Source: Rhodothermales bacterium (GTDB lineage Bacteria; Bacteroidota; Rhodothermia; Rhodothermales; JANQRZ01). Taken from it: a DNA stretch of 64,000 nt. Under the pieces are notes generated by a model. That model saw nothing but the letters and a program-made list of their open reading frames with translations, did not search any database and had not been told where the DNA came from. Positions within the stretch are counted from its first letter, which is position 1. Every line of letters begins with the position of its first letter. The translations under genes and the position numbers were made by a program. The stretch spans positions 1-64,000 of the forward strand of contig JANQRZ010000013.1 of the NCBI GenBank assembly GCA_028284265.1, read 5' to 3'. Of the stretch, positions 33,293-41,100 are shown piece by piece.

Positions 33293-35089
33293 GTGACCCC
33301 CGACTCGATCTCGCTTGGCTGGGAGGCGTGGTACACGCTCGGCGCGCTCGTCGTGATGACGGCGGGCCTCGTGGCAAACATCGCTCGTCCCGACCTTGTC
33401 CTGCTCGGCACGCTTGGGCTACTGCTCTTGGCAGGCGTCGTGTCGCCGACGGACGCCTTTTACGGGCTGTCGAACCCGGCGGTGGTGACGGTCGGGGCGC
33501 TGTTCGTCGTGGCGGCAGGCGTCGAGAGAACGCGGGCGCTTGCCTTTCTGGATCGCCTCGTAGCCACGCCAGGACGGGCGAAAGCAGGCGGCATTCTCGC
33601 CCGCGTCATGCCGATTACGTCGGTGCTGTCGGGCTTCCTGAACAACACGCCGGTCGTGGCAATGCTGATTCCGCGCCTCGAAGAGTGGGGGCGAAAACGC
33701 GGCGTGCCCGCCTCGAAGCTGCTGATCCCGCTTTCCTACGCCGCCATCCTTGGCGGGATGCTCACGCTCGTCGGCGCGTCCACGAACGTCGTCGTCCACG
33801 GCTTGCTGCTGGCTGAGGGGTTGCCGGGGTTCAATATGTTCGACTTCGCGTGGATCGGCGTCCCCGTCGTCATCATCGTGGCCGTGTACTTCGTTCTGAT
33901 TGGACATCGCACGCTTCCGGCGACCGAGGGCGGCGAGGGGCGGCGGGCGCAGCTCCGCGACTACCACTTCGACGTTCGTGTGTCGAGCCAGGCCACATTC
34001 AGGGGGCAGACCATTGAGGAGGCCGAGCTTCGGACGCTGGGTGATGCGTACCTCGCCCACATCCGTCGCGGCGACCGCATCATCGCCGCGAGTCCCGATG
34101 AAGTGTTGGAGTCGGGCGATGTGTTGACGTTCGTCGGAGATGTCAGTGTTCTTGACGAGTTGCTGAAGCGGCCGGGGTTGGAGCGCAAAGTCTCTGCAAT
34201 CGAGACGCAGGACCGCCTGCGCGACCCGCACGAGTTGGTGCTGTATGAAGCCGTCGTCGCTATCTCCTCGTTTCTGACGGGACGGACGCTGAAAGAGGCC
34301 AACTTCCGCGAACGCTACCGGGGCGTGGTCCTCGCCATCCACCGTCGGGGCGAGCGGATTACCGGCTCACTCGGCCAGACCCCGCTCAAGGCGGGTGACC
34401 TATTGCTGGTCGAAGCGGGACCGTACTTCGACCACTACGATGCGCCAAGCCGCGACGAGTTTTACTACGTCGCCCCGGTTGAGCAGCGTGTAGAGAAGGC
34501 GAGCCGCCGTGCGCCCATTGCGCTCGCGCTGCTCATCGGTATGGTGACCGTGGCGGCGACGGGTCTCGTACCCCTGACCGTTGCGGCATTCTGTGCAGCG
34601 CTCGGGATGGTGGTCGTCGGCTGTGTCAGCGGGCCGAGCGCTCGCCAGGCTATTGACCTATCGGTGCTACTGGTGATCGCGGGCGCGCTCGGGATCGGAA
34701 AGGCCGTCGAGTCCACAGGGCTGGCTGATGCGGCCGCCCATCTTATCACAGGCATCGCCTCCGATGCCGGGCCGCTCGTCGCGCTCATCTTGATCTATAT
34801 CACAGCCAACGTCCTCTCCGAGTTGATTACCAACAAGGCATCAGCCGTGCTAGTGTTTCCGGTCGCCCTGTCCGTCGCCGCCGAACTCGGGGCCGAGCCA
34901 AAGGCCTTCGCGCTCGCCGTGACGATTGCAGCGGCGGCGAGCTTCCTGACCCCCATCGGCTACCAGACGAACCTCATGGTGATGGGGCCGGGCGGCTACC
35001 GCTACACCGACTACGTCAAGGCCGGGTTGCCCGTCTCAATTACCGTCGCGACCATCGCCATCGCGGTGATCCACTTCGTCTGGTTGTGA
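33293..35089 (+). CDS. SLC13-family permease with two TrkA-C domains (probable sulfate importer)
   Basis: This 598-residue membrane protein has hydrophobic blocks at both ends (residues about 10-205 and 400-598). Two cytoplasmic TrkA-C (RCK_C) domains lie between them, at about 225-295 and 315-380. The transport signatures are GFLNNTPVVAMLIPRL near 110 and LSELITNKASAVLVFPVAL near 510, a two-fold repeated NxxP-type motif of SLC13/DASS carriers. Relatives carry sulfate or dicarboxylates with sodium. Its place between cysQ and sat-cysC favours sulfate. GTG start at 33293. Confidence 0.87.
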   Translation: MTPDSISLGWEAWYTLGALVVMTAGLVANIARPDLVLLGTLGLLLLAGVVSPTDAFYGLSNPAVVTVGALFVVAAGVERTRALAFLDRLVATPGRAKAGGILARVMPITSVLSGFLNNTPVVAMLIPRLEEWGRKRGVPASKLLIPLSYAAILGGMLTLVGASTNVVVHGLLLAEGLPGFNMFDFAWIGVPVVIIVAVYFVLIGHRTLPATEGGEGRRAQLRDYHFDVRVSSQATFRGQTIEEAELRTLGDAYLAHIRRGDRIIAASPDEVLESGDVLTFVGDVSVLDELLKRPGLERKVSAIETQDRLRDPHELVLYEAVVAISSFLTGRTLKEANFRERYRGVVLAIHRRGERITGSLGQTPLKAGDLLLVEAGPYFDHYDAPSRDEFYYVAPVEQRVEKASRRAPIALALLIGMVTVAATGLVPLTVAAFCAALGMVVVGCVSGPSARQAIDLSVLLVIAGALGIGKAVESTGLADAAAHLITGIASDAGPLVALILIYITANVLSELITNKASAVLVFPVALSVAAELGAEPKAFALAVTIAAAASFLTPIGYQTNLMVMGPGGYRYTDYVKAGLPVSITVATIAIAVIHFVWL

Positions 35090-35261
35090 AGAAACCGTTC
35101 CCGGATTTAGGCCTGACCGGGGCATGGTCGATATCCATTGTGGACACCGCATGATGCGTGTAAGCAGTTTGTGAGGAGAATACCTCCCGGGTTGAACCTA
35201 GCGGCAGCTTTAGGCATTTTCCGGCCTCCTCCTTTTCCTCTCCCGTAATCCCAGTTTTATA

Positions 35262-36980
35262 ATGACCGACACCCTCATCGCGCCGCACGGCGGTACCCTT
35301 TGCGACCTCGTGGCCGGTGCTGACCAAGACGCCGCACTCGAAGCGGCCCACGAGCTTCCGTCGATTGCGCTTACGCCGCGTCAGGCCTGCGACATTGAGT
35401 TGATCCTCAACGGCGGTTTCTCGCCGCTCAAGGGCTTCATGAACGAAGCCGACTACAACGGCGTCGTCGGGAACATGCGCCTCGCCGATGGCACGCTCTG
35501 GCCGATGCCGATCACGCTTGACGTGAACGAGGAGACGGCGGGCGACCTGAAGGAAGGCGACCGCGTCGCCCTCCGCGATAACACGGGTCTCCTCCTCGCC
35601 ATCATGACGGTCGAGAGCCGCTGGACGCCGAACAAGGAGCGCGAGGCCACCGAGGTCTTCGGTACGACCGACAAGAAGCACCCGGCTGTCTCCTACCTAT
35701 TCGATCAGGCGGGCGACATCTACCTCGGCGGTGCGCTCGAAGGGGTGCAGCTTCCGATGCACTACGACTACAAGGACCTGCGCCACACCCCCGCCGAGCT
35801 TCGGGCGAAGATCGAGTCGATGGACTCGAACAAGGTCGTGGCCTTCCAGACGCGCAACCCGATGCACCGCGCGCACTACGAACTCACGAGCCGCGCCGCC
35901 GACGAGATCGGCGGTAAGCTGCTCATTCACCCGGTCGTCGGCATGACGAAGCCGGGCGACGTGGACCACTACACCCGCGTCCGCTGCTACCAAGCCATCC
36001 TGAAGCAGTACGACGAAGGCCAGGCCATGTTGAGCCTCCTGCCGCTCGCCATGCGCATGGCGGGTCCGCGCGAAGCCGTCTGGCACGGCCTCATCCGCAA
36101 GAACTACGGCTGCACCCACCTCGTCGTCGGGCGCGACCACGCCGGACCGGGCAACGGCTCCGACGGCCAGCCGATCTATGGCCCCTACGATGCGCAGGAG
36201 ATGTTCCAGAAGTACCAGGACGAGATCGGCGTTGAGATGGTGCCGTTCCGCCTGATGGTCTACGTCCCCGAGGACGATGCCTACATGCCCATCGACGAGG
36301 CCAACGAGCAGGGCAAGAAGTTCGAGAACATCTCGGGCACGCAGCAGCGCGAGATGCTCGCCAACGGCGAGGAGATTCCGGGCTGGTTCACCTACCCCGA
36401 CGTGGTCAAGGAGCTCAAGATCAGCCACCCGCCGAAGAGCCAGCAGGGCTTCACGGTCTTCTTCACCGGCCTCTCCGGTTCGGGCAAGAGCACCGTCGCC
36501 AACGCGCTCGTTGACCGACTCATGGAGACGGGCCGCAACGTGACACTGCTCGATGGTGACGTGGTGCGTACCCACCTCGGCAAGGGCCTCGGCTTCTCGC
36601 GGGAGGACCGTTCCACGAACGTTCAGCGCATCGGCTACGTCGCCAGCGAGATCACGAAGCACGGCGGTATCGCCGTCTGTGCCCCGATCGCGCCCTACGA
36701 GGCCGACCGCCGCGCCAACCGAGAGGCTATCGAGGCTGGCGGTGGCTACATCGAGGTCTTCGTCTCGACCCCGCTCGAAGTCTGCGAGGAGCGCGACGTG
36801 AAGGGCCTCTACGCCAAGGCGCGCGCTGGCATCATCAAGGAGTTCACCGGCATCTCGGACCCCTACGAGGCTCCGACCGATGCTGAGATCGACATCCCGA
36901 CGCAGGAGATGTCGGTCGACAAGGCCGTCGACAAGATCGTCGCCGACCTCACCGAGATGGGCTACCTCTCGGCGAACTAA
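35262..36980 (+). CDS. sat-cysC: Bifunctional sulfate adenylyltransferase / APS kinase
   Basis: The enzyme makes PAPS from sulfate and two ATP. The N-terminal part (residues 1 to about 385) is an ATP sulfurylase of the single-subunit type with VAFQTRNPMHRAHYEL near residue 200 and VVGRDHAGPGNG near 290. The C-terminal part (about 395-572) is an APS kinase with P-loop FTGLSGSGKSTVA, then LLDGDVVRTHL and FSREDRSTNVQRIGYVA. The 572-residue length fits a direct fusion. It stands after cysQ and the permease behind a 172-nt gap that may hold its own promoter, and ends at a terminator. There are no APS/PAPS reductase genes here, so PAPS for sulfation is the likely use. Confidence 0.95.
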   Translation: MTDTLIAPHGGTLCDLVAGADQDAALEAAHELPSIALTPRQACDIELILNGGFSPLKGFMNEADYNGVVGNMRLADGTLWPMPITLDVNEETAGDLKEGDRVALRDNTGLLLAIMTVESRWTPNKEREATEVFGTTDKKHPAVSYLFDQAGDIYLGGALEGVQLPMHYDYKDLRHTPAELRAKIESMDSNKVVAFQTRNPMHRAHYELTSRAADEIGGKLLIHPVVGMTKPGDVDHYTRVRCYQAILKQYDEGQAMLSLLPLAMRMAGPREAVWHGLIRKNYGCTHLVVGRDHAGPGNGSDGQPIYGPYDAQEMFQKYQDEIGVEMVPFRLMVYVPEDDAYMPIDEANEQGKKFENISGTQQREMLANGEEIPGWFTYPDVVKELKISHPPKSQQGFTVFFTGLSGSGKSTVANALVDRLMETGRNVTLLDGDVVRTHLGKGLGFSREDRSTNVQRIGYVASEITKHGGIAVCAPIAPYEADRRANREAIEAGGGYIEVFVSTPLEVCEERDVKGLYAKARAGIIKEFTGISDPYEAPTDAEIDIPTQEMSVDKAVDKIVADLTEMGYLSAN

Positions 36981-36990
36981 GTACCCCGGC

Positions 36991-37027
36991 GGCCCGCTGT
37001 CCCTCTCGGGGGCGGCGGGCCGTTTTT
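36991..37027 (+). terminator. Terminator after sat-cysC
   Basis: GGCCCGC (36991-36997) pairs with GCGGGCC (37015-37021), with further CCCTC/GGGG pairing inside, and is followed by GTTTTTG. It lies 10 nt after the stop codon and separates sat-cysC from the epimerase gene. Confidence 0.85.
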
Positions 37028-37062
37028 GTATTCCGCCCACTCTACTCTTCCCCGCGAACAGC

Positions 37063-38115
37063 ATGGACAACGCAACGAACGGCACGAACCACTCGACCAC
37101 CCGCGTGCTCGTCACCGGAGCCGGTGGCTTCATCGGCCACCACCTCGTCAACTACCTCAAGGACAAGGGCTATTGGGTCCGCGGCGTGGACATCAAGGAG
37201 CCGGAGTTCGAGGCAACCCGCGCCGACGAGTTCGAGTTGCTTGACCTGCGTGACCGGGCCAACTGCTTGCAGGCGACGCGCGGCATCGACCACGTCTACG
37301 CTCTCGCTGCCGACATGGGTGGGATGGGGTTCATCTCGAAGTACCACGCCGAGATTCTCCACAACAACATCCTGATCAACACGCACACGATGGAAGCGGC
37401 GCGTCTGAACGGCGTCACGCACTACCTCTACACCTCCAGCGCGTGCATCTACCCCGAGTACCTCCAGACCGAGGCCGAGGTCAAGCCGCTCAAGGAAGAG
37501 GACGCCTACCCGGCGCAGCCGCAGGATGCCTACGGCTGGGAGAAGCTCATCACCGAGCAACTCGCCTACCACTACAACAAGCAGTACGGCATCGAGACGC
37601 GGACCGTCCGCTTCCACAATGTCTACGGTGAACTCGGGACGTGGCAGGGCGGACGCGAAAAGGCCCCGGCGGCGATGTGCCGCAAGACGGCCTATGCCAA
37701 GCTCCTCGGCGGAAAAGAGGGCGAGCCAGGCGGTGCGCCCCGCATCGAAATCTGGGGCGACGGTGAGCAGACCCGCTCGTTCATGCACGTCGATGACTGC
37801 GTTGAGGGCGTCTACCGCCTGATGATGAGCGATTGCACCGAGCCGCTCAACCTCGGGCGCGACCGGATGGTGACGATCAACCACCTCGCCCAGATCGCCG
37901 CTGACGCAGCGGGTATCGAGATCGAGCAGGCCCACATCGACGGGCCGATGGGCGTCCGGGGTCGCAACTCCGACAACGACAAGCTCAAGGAAGTCCTCGG
38001 CTGGGAGCCGCAGATCGCGCTCGAAGACGGCCTTGATCGGACCTACAAGTGGATCGAGCAGCAGGTCAAGAAGAAGCTCGCCCGCGAAGAGGCTGAAGCC
38101 ACGCTCGCAGCGTAA
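37063..38115 (+). CDS. GDP-mannose 3,5-epimerase-like protein
   Basis: This 350-residue extended short-chain dehydrogenase/epimerase has VLVTGAGGFIGHHLVNYL near the start. It matches the plant GDP-mannose 3,5-epimerase closely in style: ALAADMGGMGFI, TSSACIYPEY with the catalytic Cys, YGWEKL with the Tyr-Lys pair, and GTWQGGREKAPAA with the Lys that serves as the other catalytic acid/base. Such enzymes turn GDP-mannose into GDP-L-galactose and GDP-L-gulose. It lies just after the PAPS genes and presumably serves the same glycan. A plain nucleotide-sugar 4-epimerase is less likely because the Cys and Lys are both present. Confidence 0.85.
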   Translation: MDNATNGTNHSTTRVLVTGAGGFIGHHLVNYLKDKGYWVRGVDIKEPEFEATRADEFELLDLRDRANCLQATRGIDHVYALAADMGGMGFISKYHAEILHNNILINTHTMEAARLNGVTHYLYTSSACIYPEYLQTEAEVKPLKEEDAYPAQPQDAYGWEKLITEQLAYHYNKQYGIETRTVRFHNVYGELGTWQGGREKAPAAMCRKTAYAKLLGGKEGEPGGAPRIEIWGDGEQTRSFMHVDDCVEGVYRLMMSDCTEPLNLGRDRMVTINHLAQIAADAAGIEIEQAHIDGPMGVRGRNSDNDKLKEVLGWEPQIALEDGLDRTYKWIEQQVKKKLAREEAEATLAA

Positions 38116-38140
38116 GCGTCTTCGCTATACCGCACGACTT

Positions 38141-38180
38141 GTAGGGGCGGCCGGATCAGTCGGTCGCCCCTACTTCTTTA
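38141..38180 (+). terminator. Terminator between convergent genes
   Basis: GTAGGGGCG (38141-38149) pairs perfectly with CGCCCCTAC (38165-38173), with GCCG/CGGT extending the stem inside. On the plus strand it is followed by TTCTTTATC. It ends the epimerase transcript; the minus-strand gene stops at 38178, where the U tract is absent. Confidence 0.75.
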
Positions 38181-41100
38181 TCGCGATGCGGTGCGGAGAG
38201 CCGCCGCGCGGACGGTGAGGGTGCCGGTCGCGGTCCGCCCCTGCGTCTCGGGTTGGTACATCGCCTCGGCGCGAGCGGGCGGGTGGACGAACGTGCCGGG
38301 CGTCGTCGCGCGGGCGACGTAGGTGTAGGTGTGTTCGCCCGCACGGAGGTAGTCGGCGAACAGCAGCACGCGGTCGTCGCGGACCTCAGTGTGGTTGAAC
38401 GACCCCCACCATTGCCCAGAGCCGCTCTGGTTGGCGATGCCGCTTGCCGTTGTCTCGAAGCTGGCGTTGAGGGCTTCGAGACCCGCCGGGAGCGCGTCGT
38501 CGAGGACGACGTAGCTGCGCGCCGTCGGCGAGGTGAGGCGGAGGGTCACGCGGACGAGTGCGCCCGCATCGAGCGTGGCCGAGGAGGCGAGAGGTCCGCC
38601 CGTCGGCTGGCCCTGCCCGTCGAGCCGCTCGATCCGTCGCTCGACGGCAAGGCCGCTAGCGAGTGCTTCTTGCGGAGCCGACGAATAGGTTTCGAGCGTC
38701 AGCGCGTAGTACGCCTGTCCAGTGCCGTTTTTCGAGATCGTGACCGGCGCAGTGGCAGGGAGGTTGCCGACGGGCACCGTCGTCTCAGGCACGTCGAGAC
38801 TGCGACCTTGGAACGACTCCCGGAGCACCCGTTGACCGGCGACTTGCACCTCGGCAGTGAAGTTGGGCGCGGTGCCCTCAAAGGTTTCGAAGTAGACCCG
38901 GAATGCATCGACCACGGCGGCATTGTCTTGGGTTGATGACCAGTGCCCACCTTCGCGCGAGCGAATCAGGTAGCGCACCATTCGCTGCCCGAGTTGCTGC
39001 GTGTCCGCCGACGGGTCGGCTTCGGCGAGGGCGGCGAGTCCGTGCGCTGTTGCCCGCACGTCGGAAGCGAAGATCCAGCCCCACGATCCGTTCGATGGGA
39101 CGTCGAGATAGGCGCTCGTCGCCTCGACCTGAATGCGACTGCGGAGACGGTCGAGGAGCGGAGCGCGGAGGGCTTGGAGCGGACCGCGCTCGGCGAGGGT
39201 GACGGCGCGCAGCAGGTGACTCGTGCCTTCAATGGAGACGTTGTCCGGTGCCCCGGCGAGGGCGTCGATCTCAGCAGCAAGGATGCGGTTGTGTCGGGCG
39301 AGGGCGTAGAGTGCGAGCGCCCGTGTATCGCCCCACACCCGGAGGTCATAGTAGTCGGGTTTATCGCTGCGGTTGCGGACGAGGCGGTCGAGTGCAGCGA
39401 CGGCGTCGCGGGTGAGGTCATCTGGCGTCGAGAACCCGGCAGCCTCGGCCTCGGCGAGCGCAAGAACGACGTAGGCCGTGATGTACGGGTTGACGTGCCG
39501 CGACCCCGGCCACAGCCCGAACCCGTCGCCTACCCAGTAGTCGTCCAACCCCGCTAGCCATGCCTCGACTACGGCCTGCCTGTCGCCATCGAGTGCATCG
39601 AGGTCGAATGCATCGAGCAGGGCGTTCCCAACGAGGAGTGGGCGGATGCGGGAAGTCTGCTGTTCGAGGCAGCCATAGGGGTACTGGAAGAGGTAGCGCG
39701 TCGCGCCGTCGAGTCCGGCGAGGGCTGTTGAGGCAAGGGTGACCCGAAGGCCGCCGAGACCGGGCACCCGGCCGGCGGGGAGAGCGAGAGCCTCTTGTGC
39801 CCCTCCGTCTGTCGAGGCAAAGGTGGCGCTGATCTCCTTCGTCGTTGGCAGTGCGACGGGGAGTGTCGTAGCGAAGGCGTCGCGTTCACCTCCGAGTCGG
39901 GCAGCGAACTGAATCTCTGCTTTGCCGACTTCGCCCGCCGTCCAGTTGAAACGGACCTCGCGGGTTTCTCCGGCATCGAGTTGAACGGTTCGCTCGGCGT
40001 CACCGCGCAGCGTCGCACCGGTCGCTTCGGCTGTGATGGTCGCTTCGCCCCCTTCGTCGGTGCGGTTGGTGACGAGCACCCCGGCCTCGAACGCATCGTT
40101 GAGTCGTGCGAAGCGAGGCAGGGCAGGTTGGAGGACGAGCGGCTGCGTCACGACGAGGTCGGCCCGACCGGCCCCGAAGCGGTTGCCCGCGAGGCCGGTC
40201 GCCATCAGCCGGAACGTCGTGAGGCTCTCGGGTAGGCGGAACGTCACGCTGGCCCAGCCTCGTTCGTCGGTTTGTAGTGCCGGTGCCCAGTGCGCGAGCG
40301 GGCTGAAGTCCTTCCGAAGCAGGTCGGAATCATCGCCGCCACCGCCGCCGAGGTCTTCTTCCTTCTGCCCGAAGTTGCGCTGACGGACGAGGTTCGACAG
40401 CGTCTCGCTCGTCGTGACCGCGAGCGGGCGCGGGCCGTAGAACGTGTCGAACGGATCGGGCAGCGCGTAGCCGATGAGGTTGAGCACGCCTGCGTCGGCA
40501 GCCGAGAAGGCGATCTCGCCCGACACACCGCGCCCTCGAGCATCAACCAAGCGGACATCGACCGTCACTTCCTCGCCGGGGCGGGCTTCCTCGACATTCG
40601 GTTCAACTTGGACGCGGAGCCGCCGCCCGCCGGGATCGACGCGGAGCGTGGCATAACCCATCTTGAATGATGGCGCGCCCGCATCGTCCGTCGCTGACGG
40701 TCGGGCCGTTCGTCCCTGGAGGAGGACGACGCTGACGAAGGCGTTCGGCAGGTGCTCCTCGCCGAGCGGAATCTCGATCTGCGGGGCACTCCCTTCGAGT
40801 GTCATCACGCGGCTCGACAGGATGCCCTCGCGCTCGACCGTCACGAGTGCCGTCGCGGACTCGTAGGGCGACTGCACCATGATCTTCGCCGTCTCACCGG
40901 GTGCGTAGGTCGCCCGGTCGGGGACGAGGTCGATCCGGTCGTCGTCATTGCGCTCCCATGCGACGTAGCCCGAGCCGGTGGCGTAGAAGTAGGCCTCGGA
41001 GCGAACCGCATTGCCACGCACGTCGCGGGCGCTGGCACGGACGAGGTACGACCCGCCTTCGCGGACGGGTAGCGAAATCCGCGAGAGCCGACCGGCCTTC

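Noticed and set aside
35090-35261. Riboswitch before sat-cysC
   Set aside because: The 172-nt gap has no recognisable SAM or other riboswitch core by eye; only short chance stems are present.
35697-37151. A 484-codon minus-strand frame opposite sat-cysC
   Set aside because: It mirrors the codon bias of the opposite strand, shows no recognisable motifs, and crosses a terminator.
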